In this document: in pieces, positions 6,951 through 15,309 of the stretch | How the letters are laid out: every line of letters starts with the position of its first letter | Position numbering within the stretch: the first letter of the stretch is position 1 | NCBI RefSeq assembly: GCF_000373585.1 | Contig: NZ_KB891909.1 | Coordinates: forward strand, 1 to 63,280 | Direction: 5' to 3' | DNA: 63,280 bases | Origin: Streptomyces sp. MspMP-M5 | Lineage (GTDB): Bacteria; Actinomycetota; Actinomycetes; Streptomycetales; Streptomycetaceae | Program-made: the position numbers and the translations under genes | Notes under the pieces: model-generated | What the model saw: only the letters and a program-made list of their open reading frames with translations | Database searches by the model: none | Told to the model about the DNA's origin: nothing

Positions 6951-7829
6951 GTGTCCCGCCGCAGAATCGGCTTCTGGTACCGCTTGGCCGCGGTCATCTG
7001 CAAACCGCCGCTCTTGGTTCTGTTCAAGCGGGACTGGCACGGAATGGAGCACATTCCGGTCGACGGCGGTTTTATTACCGCGGTCAACCACAACTCGTAT
7101 CTTGATCCGCTCTCCTATGCGCACTATCAGTACAACACCGGGCGGGTCCCCCGATTCCTCGCCAAGGCCGGACTCTTCAAGAGCGGCTTTGTCGGCATGG
7201 TGATGCGCGGTACGGGGCAGATCCCGGTCTACCGGGAAACCACCGACGCCGCCACCGCGTTCCGGGCCGCCGTGCACGCCATCGAGAAGGGCGAATGCGT
7301 CGCCTTCTACCCCGAGGGCACCCTCACCCGCGACCCCGCGATGTGGCCCATGCAGGGCAAGACCGGCGCCGCCCGCGTCGCGCTGCTGACCAAGGCACCC
7401 GTCATCCCCGTCGCCCAGTGGGGCGCCAACGAGGCGATGCCGCCCTACGCCAAGGAGAAGAAGTTCCGGCTCCTCCCGCGCAAGACCCTGCGGGTCAAGG
7501 CCGGTCCGCCGGTCGACCTCAGCGAGTTCCACGGCAAGGAGCCCACCGCAGAGGTGCTGCGCGCCGTCACCGACAAGATCATGGCCGCCGTCACGGCGGA
7601 ACTGGCCGTGCTGCGTGGCGAGGCCGCGCCGGCCGAACCCTTCGACTACCGCAAGGAGATCGCCCGGGAACGGCGGGCCGCCCGCGAGGCAGCCCGGGCG
7701 GCCAAGACCGCGGAGGCGGCGGCCGGCACCGACGGCACCGCACGGGAACCGGCCGGGTCCACCGCGCCGGCCGCCCCCGCCCAGCAGGCCCGAAGCAACC
7801 GGCAGGCACAGGAGGATGAAGGCAAGTGA
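6951..7829 (+). CDS. plsC: 1-acylglycerol-3-phosphate O-acyltransferase
   Basis: A 292-residue PlsC-family acyltransferase that makes phosphatidic acid. The catalytic NHNSYLD (HX4D type) lies near residue 43 and the glycerophosphate-binding FYPEGTLTRD near 119. A hydrophobic N-terminal stretch, then the usual domain, is followed by an Ala/Lys/Arg-rich tail of about 70 residues without obvious fold. The GTG at 6951 follows AAGGAGGG at good spacing. The frame is open upstream but that part is non-coding in character. Its stop overlaps the start of gpsA (GTGA), so the two phospholipid genes are translationally coupled. Confidence 0.92.
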   Translation: MSRRRIGFWYRLAAVICKPPLLVLFKRDWHGMEHIPVDGGFITAVNHNSYLDPLSYAHYQYNTGRVPRFLAKAGLFKSGFVGMVMRGTGQIPVYRETTDAATAFRAAVHAIEKGECVAFYPEGTLTRDPAMWPMQGKTGAARVALLTKAPVIPVAQWGANEAMPPYAKEKKFRLLPRKTLRVKAGPPVDLSEFHGKEPTAEVLRAVTDKIMAAVTAELAVLRGEAAPAEPFDYRKEIARERRAAREAARAAKTAEAAAGTDGTAREPAGSTAPAAPAQQARSNRQAQEDEGK

Positions 7830-8827
7830 CGCGCTGCGCCGTCTTCGGCACGGGGTCCTGGGGCACCGCATTCGCGATGGTGCTCGCCGACGCGGGCTGC
7901 GAGGTGACCCTGTGGGGGCGCAGAGCGGCCCTCGTCGACGCCGTCAACACCGGCCGCACCAACCCGGACTACCTCCCGGGCGTCGAACTGCCCGAGGGCG
8001 TACGGGCCACCACCGACCCGGCCGAGGCCGCCCGCGGGGCCGACTTCACCGTGCTCGCCGTGCCGTCCCAGACGCTGCGCGCCAACCTCGCCGAGTGGGC
8101 ACCCCTGCTGCCCTCCGACACGGTCCTGGTCTCCCTGATGAAGGGCGTCGAACTGGGCACCGCCAAGCGCATGAGCGAGGTCATCGAGGAGGTCGCCAAG
8201 GTCCCCGCGGACCGCGTCGCGGTGCTGACCGGCCCCAACCTCGCCAAGGAGGTCGCCGCCCGGCAGCCCGCCGCCGCCGTGGTGGCCTGCGCCGACGAGT
8301 CCGTCGCCCAGCGCCTCCAGGCCGCCTGCCACACCGCGTACTTCCGCCCGTACACCAACACCGACGTGGTGGGCTGCGAACTGGGCGGCGCGGTCAAGAA
8401 CGTCATCGCGCTCGCGGTCGGCATCGCCACCGGCATGGGCCTGGGCGACAACGCCAAGGCGTCCCTGATCACCCGCGGACTGGCCGAGACCACCCGGCTC
8501 GGCCTGGCCATGGGCGCCGACGCGCACACCTTCGCGGGCCTGGCCGGCATGGGCGACCTCGTCGCCACCTGCTCCTCGCCGCTCTCGCGCAACAACACCT
8601 TCGGCACCAACCTCGGCCGGGGCATGTCGCTGGCGGAGACCATCGCGGTCACCAAGCAGACCGCCGAGGGCGTCAAGTCCTGCGAGTCCGTACGGGAGCT
8701 GGCCCGCCGGCACGGCGTCGACATGCCGCTCACCGAGACCGTGGTGGAGATCGTCCACGAGGGCAAGCCGCCGCTGGTGGCCCTCAAGGAGCTGATGTCC
8801 CGCACCGCCAAGCCGGAACGGCACTGA
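7826..8827 (+). CDS. gpsA: Glycerol-3-phosphate dehydrogenase [NAD(P)+]
   Basis: GpsA (333 residues) reduces dihydroxyacetone phosphate to sn-glycerol-3-phosphate, the backbone for the PlsC pathway encoded just upstream. The Rossmann motif GTGSWGTAFA is at residue 8, GPNLAKEVA near 148 and the catalytic Lys segment GGAVKNVIALAVG near 188. GLAGMGDLVATC near 249 completes the pattern. The GTG start overlaps the plsC stop. The length is normal. Confidence 0.96.
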   Translation: MTRCAVFGTGSWGTAFAMVLADAGCEVTLWGRRAALVDAVNTGRTNPDYLPGVELPEGVRATTDPAEAARGADFTVLAVPSQTLRANLAEWAPLLPSDTVLVSLMKGVELGTAKRMSEVIEEVAKVPADRVAVLTGPNLAKEVAARQPAAAVVACADESVAQRLQAACHTAYFRPYTNTDVVGCELGGAVKNVIALAVGIATGMGLGDNAKASLITRGLAETTRLGLAMGADAHTFAGLAGMGDLVATCSSPLSRNNTFGTNLGRGMSLAETIAVTKQTAEGVKSCESVRELARRHGVDMPLTETVVEIVHEGKPPLVALKELMSRTAKPERH

Positions 8828-8906
8828 CCGCGACGGGGCAGCACGGCACCGCGCCGCCACGCCCCCGACCGGCTGCCGCCGCGCCGACACAACCCCTACC
8901 AGCAGG

Positions 8907-8912
8907 TACCCT
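8907..8912 (+). promoter_or_regulatory. -10 element of ddl, near-leaderless
   Basis: TACCCT ends nine bases before the ATG at 8922, predicting a leader of 0-3 nt. Confidence 0.4.
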
Positions 8913-8921
8913 CAAGCCGAT

Positions 8922-10058
8922 ATGAGCAGCGAGACCTCCACCCACAAGCCCCGCGTCGCCGTCGTGTTCGGCGGCCGCAGCTCCGAGCACGCCATCTCCG
9001 TGGTCACCGCCGGAGCCGTGCTGGCCGCCATCGACCGCGACAAGTACGACGTGCTGCCCATCGGCATCACGACCGACGGCCGCTGGGCGCTGACCGCCGA
9101 CGACCCCGGGCGGATGGCGATCACGGACCGGAAGCTGCCCAGCGTGGCCGAGCTGACCGAGGGCGCCGAGGGCGCCGTGGTGCTCTCCGCCGACCCCACC
9201 AGCCGCGAGGTCGTCTACACCGAGCCCGGCGCGGTCCCCAAGGCGCTCGGCGAGGTCGACGTCGTCTTCCCCGTGCTGCACGGCCCGTACGGCGAGGACG
9301 GCACGCTGCAGGGCCTGCTGGAGCTGTCCGGGGTGCCCTACGTCGGCTCGGGCGTGCTCGCCTCGGCCGTCGGCCAGGACAAGGACTACATGAAGCGGGT
9401 GTTCGCCTCCTTCGGGCTGCCGGTCGGCCCCTACGAGGTCATCCGCCCGCGCGAGTGGGAGACGGACCCCTCCGCCGCGCGCCGGAAGATCGTGGACTTC
9501 GCCGGCGAGCACGGCTGGCCGCTGTTCGTGAAGCCCGCCCGGGCCGGCTCGTCCATGGGCATCAGCAAGGTCGACGACCTGTCCGGGCTGGACGAGGCCG
9601 TCGAGGAGGCCCGGCGCCACGACCCGAAGATCATCGTGGAGTCGCTGCTGCACGGCCGCGAGATCGAGTGCGGGGTGCTGGAGTTCGAGGACGGGCCGCG
9701 GGCCAGCGTGCCGGCCGAGATCCCGCCGGTCACCGCGCACGACTTCTACGACTTCGAGGCCAAGTACATCGACTCCGCCGCCGGCATCGTGCCGGCGCCG
9801 TTGACCGAGGAGCAGACCGCCGAGGTCCAGGCGCTGGCGGTCGCGGCCTTCGAGGCGGCGTCCTGCGAGGGCCTGGTCCGCGCGGACTTCTTCCTGCAGG
9901 ACGACGGCGAGTTCGTGATCAACGAGATCAACACGCTGCCCGGTTTCACGCCCATCTCGATGTACCCGCGGATGTGGCAGGAAAGCGGCGTGAGCTACCC
10001 CGAACTCATCGACCGGCTCCTCCAGGCGGCCCTGACCCGCTCTACGGGCCTGCGCTGA
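8922..10058 (+). CDS. ddl: D-alanine--D-alanine ligase
   Basis: Ddl (378 residues) joins two D-alanines for peptidoglycan in an ATP-grasp fold. Visible motifs are VVFGGRSSEHAIS at the N-terminus, PVLHGPYGEDGTLQG near 118, FVKPARAGSSMGISKV near 204 for ATP binding, and INEINTLPGFTPISMYP near 333 for Mg2+ binding. The specificity Tyr lies in EAKYIDSAAG. TACCCT (8907-8912) lies nine bases before the ATG, so the leader is at most a few bases and no Shine-Dalgarno sequence is seen. A dispersed intergenic repeat follows the gene. Confidence 0.96.
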   Translation: MSSETSTHKPRVAVVFGGRSSEHAISVVTAGAVLAAIDRDKYDVLPIGITTDGRWALTADDPGRMAITDRKLPSVAELTEGAEGAVVLSADPTSREVVYTEPGAVPKALGEVDVVFPVLHGPYGEDGTLQGLLELSGVPYVGSGVLASAVGQDKDYMKRVFASFGLPVGPYEVIRPREWETDPSAARRKIVDFAGEHGWPLFVKPARAGSSMGISKVDDLSGLDEAVEEARRHDPKIIVESLLHGREIECGVLEFEDGPRASVPAEIPPVTAHDFYDFEAKYIDSAAGIVPAPLTEEQTAEVQALAVAAFEAASCEGLVRADFFLQDDGEFVINEINTLPGFTPISMYPRMWQESGVSYPELIDRLLQAALTRSTGLR

Positions 10059-10142
10059 GGACGTCTGCGCTTCAGGATGGGGCGAGGCTGAAAGCGGGCC
10101 GAGGCTGAGAGCGGGGCCGCGTTGCCGACGGCCGCGCTGCGC

Positions 10143-10208
10143 GGGGCCCTTGGGGGGCGGGCGAACGGATCCCCTAGGGGACGCGAGCGCCCCCTGCGGG
10201 GCCCAACG
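10143..10208 (+). repeat. Dispersed intergenic repeat, copy A
   Basis: About 66 bp with roughly 80% ungapped identity to the reverse complement of 45475-45540. The core is GGCGAACGGATCCC, then TAGGGG, then a GCGCCCC arm, then GCGGG and AACG. A perfect inner palindrome TCCCCTAGGGGA (10170-10181) is flanked by GGGCG/CGCCC arms. It lies between convergent ddl and the DUF3515 gene. Confidence 0.7.
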
Positions 10209-10284
10209 CGGCCGGGCGGGGCGGTATTCCGCTGTGCGGCGGGGTGGAACGTCGGGGCCGGGCGGCCCCCACCCCGGTCCCCGC

Positions 10285-10779
10285 CTAAACCCCCGCCGGA
10301 ATGTCCTTCCGCACCGCAGCCGCAAGATCCGGCAGCACGTTGACCTCCGGGGCGTACTTGCCCGGCACGGTCACCTCGACGTGGACCTTCCGCAGCACCG
10401 TCGTGAAGCGGTAGCCGTCGTCCTGCTTCTCGAAGAGCCACTGGACGCCGTCGACTTCCGCCGAGTCGGTGTCGGGGTTGTAATGTTCACTCCCGTGCCT
10501 GAGCACCTCCGGCTTCGGCACCCCGCAGCGCAGCTCCACGGCAGGATCGCCCCATATGGCAGTGAAGTCCGAGACCGGCTCGGCGGTACCCCGTCGCAGT
10601 CCGTCCACGGTCCGCGGCAGGTCCTCCTGGAGCGCCCGGCAGTTCCGCGCGGCCTCACCGGTGGGGGAGGGCGGTGCCACCTCCGGCCCGGACGAGCAGC
10701 CCGCGGCCGCGGACACCGCGACGAGCAGGGGCAGTGCGGCCAGGTACCGATGTCTCGCGCGTCTCACCCGGCCGAGCAT
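10285..10779 (-). CDS. DUF3515 lipoprotein
   Basis: A 164-residue exported lipoprotein. An Arg-rich start and hydrophobic helix (LAALPLLVAVSAAAGC) end in a lipobox with Cys28, followed by a Ser/Gly linker. The rest matches the actinobacterial DUF3515 family, with paired cysteines (CRALQEDLP, LRCGVP) and the conserved segment VQWLFEKQDDGYRFTTV. The function is unknown. It probably shares a transcript with the AsnC-type gene just upstream on the same strand. Confidence 0.85.
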   Translation of the reverse strand: MLGRVRRARHRYLAALPLLVAVSAAAGCSSGPEVAPPSPTGEAARNCRALQEDLPRTVDGLRRGTAEPVSDFTAIWGDPAVELRCGVPKPEVLRHGSEHYNPDTDSAEVDGVQWLFEKQDDGYRFTTVLRKVHVEVTVPGKYAPEVNVLPDLAAAVRKDIPAGV

Positions 10780-10788
10780 ACGGGGGAG

Positions 10789-11022
10789 CTAGAGATGGAC
10801 CACCGGGCAGGTGAGCGTCCGCGTGATGCCTTCCACTTGCTGGACCTTCGCGACCACCATGCGACCCAGCTCGTCGACGGTGTCCGCCTGCGCGCGCACG
10901 ATGACGTCGTAGGGTCCGGTCACGTCCTCGGCCGTCAGCACGCCGGGGATCTTCGCGATCACCTCGGCCACCGCCGAGGCCCTGCCGACCTCGGTCTGGA
11001 TCAGGATGTAAGCCTGTACCAC
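10789..11022 (-). CDS. Stand-alone Lrp/AsnC ligand-binding (RAM) domain protein
   Basis: A 77-residue protein that is all RAM domain: YILIQTEVGRASAVAEVI, then VLTAEDVTGPYDVIVRAQADTVDELG, then a short strand. It lacks the helix-turn-helix of full Lrp/AsnC regulators. Members of this family bind amino acids and oligomerise, so it may modulate a full-length partner. It lies head to head with thiL and nine bases upstream of the DUF3515 gene. Confidence 0.88.
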   Translation of the reverse strand: MVQAYILIQTEVGRASAVAEVIAKIPGVLTAEDVTGPYDVIVRAQADTVDELGRMVVAKVQQVEGITRTLTCPVVHL

Positions 11023-11180
11023 GGAACCTCCAGGGCGGCTACGAGGATCATGTGGGAAGAAGGGACGCCACGGTACCGCGTCACCGAGCGGAGCGGGGAG
11101 ACCCGCGCGGTGAACTGGGCCGGTGCGGCGCAGTCGTCAGCCACGTACGGACCGTCCGTACACATCGGAAGGGCAACAGC

Positions 11181-12149
11181 ATGAAGGGCACCGTGGGCGA
11201 GCTGGGGGAGTTCGGGCTTATCAGAGAGCTCACCTCCCGGCTCACCTCCACTCCCGCCGTACGGATCGGGCCGGGGGACGACGCCGCGGTGGTCACCGCG
11301 CCGGACCGCAGGGTCGTCGCCAGTACCGACATTCTCCTCGAAGGACGGCACTTCCGCCGCGACTGGTCCACCGCCTACGACGTCGGCCGCAAGGCCGCAG
11401 CCCAGAACCTCGCCGACATCGCGGCGATGGGCGCGGTGCCCACCGCGATCCTGCTCGGCCTGGTCGTCCCCGCCGAACTCCCCGCGACCTGGGCGACCGA
11501 GCTGATGGACGGGCTGCGCGACGAGTGCCAGGTGGCCGGCGCCGCGGTGGTCGGCGGGGACGTCGTCCGCGGCGACACCATCACCATCGCCATCACCGCC
11601 CTCGGCGACCTGCGCAACCAGGAGCCGGTGACCCGGGCCGGCGCCCAGCCCGGCGACGTGGTCGCGGTGACCGGCTGGCTCGGCTGGTCCGCGGCCGGCC
11701 ACGCGGTGCTCACCCGCGGCTTCCGGTCCCCGCGCGCCTTCGTGGAGGCGCACCGCCGGCCCGAACCGCCCTACCACGCGGGCCCGGCCGCGGCCGCGCT
11801 CGGCGCCACCGCCATGACCGACATCAGCGACGGGCTCGTCGCCGACCTCGGGCACATCGCCGAGGCCAGCAAGGTCCGCATCGACCTGCGGTCCGCCAAC
11901 ATCGACATCCCCTCGCAGATGTCCGACATCGGCACCGCGGTCGGCGTGGACCCGATGCAGTGGGTGCTCAACGGCGGCGAGGACCACGCGATCGTGGCGA
12001 CCTTCCCGCCCGACGTGAAGCTGCCCGCCCGCTGGAAGGTGATCGGCGAGGTCCTCAACCCCTCGGCGCTGCCCCAGGTGACCGTCGACGGCGCCCCCTG
12101 GGCCAAGGCCGGCTGGGACCACTTCGGGGACAACGGGGACACCGAGTAG
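11181..12149 (+). CDS. thiL: Thiamine-monophosphate kinase
   Basis: ThiL (322 residues) phosphorylates thiamine monophosphate to the pyrophosphate cofactor. The glycine-rich Mg-ATP motif IGPGDDAAVV is near residue 31, TDILLEGRHFRRDW near 52, and AAQNLADIAAMGAVP, VGGDVVRGD and MTDISDGLVADLGHIA follow in order. The ATG at 11181 comes after GGAAGGGCAACAGC. The frame extends upstream over the AsnC promoter region and is not used. thiD follows by 32 bp but has its own promoter. Confidence 0.95.
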   Translation: MKGTVGELGEFGLIRELTSRLTSTPAVRIGPGDDAAVVTAPDRRVVASTDILLEGRHFRRDWSTAYDVGRKAAAQNLADIAAMGAVPTAILLGLVVPAELPATWATELMDGLRDECQVAGAAVVGGDVVRGDTITIAITALGDLRNQEPVTRAGAQPGDVVAVTGWLGWSAAGHAVLTRGFRSPRAFVEAHRRPEPPYHAGPAAAALGATAMTDISDGLVADLGHIAEASKVRIDLRSANIDIPSQMSDIGTAVGVDPMQWVLNGGEDHAIVATFPPDVKLPARWKVIGEVLNPSALPQVTVDGAPWAKAGWDHFGDNGDTE

Positions 12150-12168
12150 TCCCCGGAGGGCTGCCGGG

Positions 12169-12174
12169 TAGATT
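12169..12174 (+). promoter_or_regulatory. -10 element of thiD, probable leaderless start
   Basis: TAGATT ends seven bases before the ATG at 12182. No Shine-Dalgarno sequence lies between. Confidence 0.45.
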
Positions 12175-12181
12175 CGCCGGC

Positions 12182-13000
12182 ATGCACATACCTCCCCGCG
12201 TCCTGACCGTCGCCGGCTCCGACTCCGGCGGCGGTGCGGGCATCCAGGCCGACCTGAAGACGATGCTGGCGCTGGGCACCCACGGCATGAGCGTGCTCAC
12301 CGCCGTCACCGCGCAGAACTCCCTCGGCGTCCAGGGCGCGTGGGAGCTGCCCGCCGAGGCGGTGCGCGGCCAGTTCCGCAGCGTCGTCGACGACATCGGC
12401 GTCCAGGCGGTGAAGACCGGGATGCTGTCGTCGGCCGAGCTCGTCGGCACCGTCGCGGAGCTGCTCGCCGGGCTCTCCGTCCCGGTCGTCGTCGACCCCG
12501 TCGGCGTCTCCAAACACGGTGACGCGCTGCTGGCCGCGTCGGCGCTGGACGCCGTCCGCGGCACGCTGCTGCCGGCCGCGACGGTCGCCACCCCCAACCT
12601 CGACGAGGTGGCGCAGCTCACCGGCATACGGGTGCGGACTGCGGACGGGATGCGTCGGGCCGCCGGGGCGATCCTGGCGTTCGGGCCGCGCTGGGCGCTG
12701 ATCAAGGGCGGCCATCTGCCGGCCGGCGCCCCGGACGCCGCCGGAGAGGCCGTCGACCTGCTCACGGACGGCAGCGAGGAGCACTGGCTGCGTGCCCCGC
12801 GCCACGACAACCGGCACACCCACGGCACCGGCTGCACCCTCGCCAGCGCCCTGGCCGCCCGGCTCGCGCACGGCGACACCGTCCCGCAGGCCGCCGCGGC
12901 CGCGAAGGAGTACGTCAGCGGCGCGATCGCGGCCGGCTTCCGGCTGGGCGCGGGCATCGGACCGGTCGACCACGGGTGGCGGCTGCGCACGGAGCACTGA
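12182..13000 (+). CDS. thiD: Hydroxymethylpyrimidine / phosphomethylpyrimidine kinase
   Basis: ThiD (272 residues) is a ribokinase-fold enzyme that phosphorylates HMP and HMP-P for thiamine synthesis. The start PRVLTVAGSDSGGGAGIQADLKT is the family signature. VKTGMLSS near residue 79, PVVVDPVGVSKHGD near 100, TPNLDEVAQLTG near 137 and DNRHTHGTGCTLASAL near 206, with the anion-hole Gly and catalytic Asp region, are intact. With thiL it supplies the two ends of the pathway. It ends at a bidirectional terminator shared with rpmB. Confidence 0.95.
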   Translation: MHIPPRVLTVAGSDSGGGAGIQADLKTMLALGTHGMSVLTAVTAQNSLGVQGAWELPAEAVRGQFRSVVDDIGVQAVKTGMLSSAELVGTVAELLAGLSVPVVVDPVGVSKHGDALLAASALDAVRGTLLPAATVATPNLDEVAQLTGIRVRTADGMRRAAGAILAFGPRWALIKGGHLPAGAPDAAGEAVDLLTDGSEEHWLRAPRHDNRHTHGTGCTLASALAARLAHGDTVPQAAAAAKEYVSGAIAAGFRLGAGIGPVDHGWRLRTEH

Positions 13001-13026
13001 CCGCGGCGCCCCACGACGCAACGGCA

Positions 13027-13059
13027 GAAGCCGGTCCACCTACGAGGTGGACCGGCTTC
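13027..13059. terminator. Bidirectional terminator between thiD and rpmB
   Basis: A perfect 15-bp inverted repeat (13027-13041 with 13045-13059) with a 3-nt loop, placed between convergent genes. Confidence 0.85.
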
Positions 13060-13096
13060 ACAAGCAACCGGCGGGGCTGCGCTTACGGCTAAGGCG

Positions 13097-13282
13097 TCAG
13101 CGCGAGACCTTGCCGGCCTTGATGCACGAGGTGCAGGCGTTCAGCTTCTTCGGCGTGCGCCCGATCACTGCACGCACCGTCTGGATGTTGGGGTTCCAAC
13201 GACGGTTGGTGCGGCGATGCGAGTGCGAGACACTCTTGCCGAAGCCCGGCCCCTTGCCGCAGACGTCGCAGTTGGCAGCCAC
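13097..13282 (-). CDS. rpmB: 50S ribosomal protein L28, zinc-binding form
   Basis: L28 (61 residues). Two CxxC pairs (Cys5/Cys8 and Cys50/Cys53) mark the C+ form that binds zinc. Streptomycetes also carry cysteine-free copies induced under zinc starvation elsewhere. SHSHRRTNRRWNPNIQTVRA is the diagnostic core. The GTG start follows TTTGGAGTGACCC. It is divergent from the DAK2 gene. Confidence 0.96.
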   Translation of the reverse strand: MAANCDVCGKGPGFGKSVSHSHRRTNRRWNPNIQTVRAVIGRTPKKLNACTSCIKAGKVSR

Positions 13283-13514
13283 GGGTCACTCCAAAGACTT
13301 CAGATGCACTTACGGAAAACCGGTCGGGTCGAGTGCATAGCCGTGCCGACGCCGACAGGAGAGGAATGGCCCGATTTTCATCGGGCAACCGGAGCAGCAT
13401 ACAACGGCCGCTCCCGCAGGACGAAACTACCACGCACCCTCCGGCCCCCGCCCCGGCCGCCCCGGCGGACGCGACTACTGTGCGGGTGCATCCCGCGACC
13501 CTCAGGAGGACGAC

Positions 13515-15167
13515 GTGCCCTACCCGCTCGACGCCGCCGCCGTCCGCACCTGGTGCGGGCTGGCACTGGAGGCGCTCGGCCGGGAGCGCGAGCGGATCGA
13601 CGCGATCAACGTCTATCCGGTCGCCGACGGCGACACCGGCACCAACCTCTACCTGACGCTGGAGTCGGCCGCCCGCGCGGTCGAGGCCGCCTTCGACGGC
13701 CATGGCTCGGCCGGCACCGCGCCCGGCCTCGGCGACGCCGTGGGCGCCATGGCGCACGGCGCCCTCATCGGGGCGCGCGGCAACTCCGGCACCATCCTGG
13801 CGCAGCTGCTGCGCGGCATGGCCCAGGTGCTGGCGTCCGCCCCGGCCGGCGGCGAGGCGGGCGCGGACGCCCTGCGCAGGGCGCTGCGGCGGGCCGCGAC
13901 GGCCGCCTACGAGGCGGTGGCACACCCCGTGGAGGGCACCGTGCTGACCGTGGCGACGGCCGCCGCCGGCGCCGCCGAGCAGGCCGCCGGCGAGACCGCC
14001 GAGGTCGCCCGGGCCGCCCACCGGGGCGCCGCGGAGGCGCTGCGGGCCACCCCGGGGCAGCTCGCGGTGCTGGGGGCGGCGGGTGTGGTGGACGCGGGCG
14101 GCTGCGGGCTGGTGGCCCTGCTGGGCGCGCTCGCCGACGCGCTGTCCGGGGAGGCCGGCGCCGTCCCCGTCGCCATACGGGCCGACGGGCCGCTGCCGGA
14201 GCCGGCCGGCTGCACGGCGGCGGGCCCGGACGTGGCGGGCTGCGCCGATCCGCACGCCGGCGGCCCCGCCTTCGAGGTGATCTACCTGCTGGAGGCCGGG
14301 GACGCCGAGGTGGCCCGGCTACGGGCCCGGCTGGACCGGCTCGGCGACTCGCTGGTGGTGGTCGGCGGGGACGGCCTGTGGCACGTCCATGTCCACGTCG
14401 ACGACGCCGGGGCCGCGGTGGAGGCCGGAATCGAGGCCGGCCGGCCGTACCGGATCCGGATCACCCACTTCGGCGCGGGCGGCCGGGCCAAGGAACCCGC
14501 GCTGGCGGCCCGGGCCGTGGTCGCGGTGGTGCCGGGTGCGGGCCTCGCCGGGCTGTGCGCGCAGGCCGGCGCGACCCCGGTGACCGTACGCCCGGGGGAG
14601 CCGCCGGCCAGCGGCGAACTGGTCCAGGCGATCCGGCAGGCCCACGCCCGGGAGGTGATGCTGCTGCCCAACGACCCGGAGCTGCGGCACACTGCCGCGG
14701 CCGCCGCCGAGCAGGCCCGCACCGAGGGCGTACGGGTCGCTGTGATCCCCACCCGCTCCGCCGTCCAGGGCCTGGCGGCGCTGGCGGTCCACGAGCCGGG
14801 GCGCAGCTTCGACGAGGACGTGGTCGCGATGACCGCGGCGGCCGGCGCCACCCGCTACGCCGAACTGGCCGTCGCCGAGCACCGCTCCTGGACGATGGCC
14901 GGGGTCTGCCAGGCCGGCGACGTGCTCGGCCTGATCGACGGGGACGTCGCGGTGATCGGGCCCGACCTCGTCCGCACCGCGACGACGGTGCTGGACCGGA
15001 TGCTCTCCGCGGGCGGCGAAATGGTCACCCTCGTCCTCGGCGCGGACGTCCCCGATTCCCTCGCCGAACGGCTGGAGCGGCACGTCCGGGAACGCCATCT
15101 CGCGGTGGACACCGTCGTCTACGAGGGCGGCGAATACGCGGCGCCGCTGCTGATCGGCGTGGAATAG
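13515..15167 (+). CDS. DAK2 domain protein (YloV/FakA-like)
   Basis: A 550-residue protein with an N-terminal DhaL/DAK2 domain: INVYPVADGDTGTNLYLTLE near 31 for Mg-nucleotide binding, ALIGARGNSGTILAQLLRG near 83 and GVVDAGGCGLVALL near 191. A YloV-type C-terminal part follows. This is the architecture of FakA, the kinase subunit of fatty-acid kinase, which acts on acyl chains carried by FakB. No fakB gene is adjacent, so the substrate is an inference. The GTG start follows AGGAGG. It precedes recG, the usual actinobacterial order. Confidence 0.85.
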   Translation: MPYPLDAAAVRTWCGLALEALGRERERIDAINVYPVADGDTGTNLYLTLESAARAVEAAFDGHGSAGTAPGLGDAVGAMAHGALIGARGNSGTILAQLLRGMAQVLASAPAGGEAGADALRRALRRAATAAYEAVAHPVEGTVLTVATAAAGAAEQAAGETAEVARAAHRGAAEALRATPGQLAVLGAAGVVDAGGCGLVALLGALADALSGEAGAVPVAIRADGPLPEPAGCTAAGPDVAGCADPHAGGPAFEVIYLLEAGDAEVARLRARLDRLGDSLVVVGGDGLWHVHVHVDDAGAAVEAGIEAGRPYRIRITHFGAGGRAKEPALAARAVVAVVPGAGLAGLCAQAGATPVTVRPGEPPASGELVQAIRQAHAREVMLLPNDPELRHTAAAAAEQARTEGVRVAVIPTRSAVQGLAALAVHEPGRSFDEDVVAMTAAAGATRYAELAVAEHRSWTMAGVCQAGDVLGLIDGDVAVIGPDLVRTATTVLDRMLSAGGEMVTLVLGADVPDSLAERLERHVRERHLAVDTVVYEGGEYAAPLLIGVE

Positions 15168-15309
15168 CGCGCCGCGCCGCGGATTTCGCGACGTCCGCCG
15201 GAATACCCGCCGGATACCGTCCGCATACCGCCCCGCATACCGCCTCCGCCAGGAATTCCCGGCCGCAGAAAGCGGCGGTGGTGGCCGGTTGTCAGTGGCG
15301 TGGTGTGCA

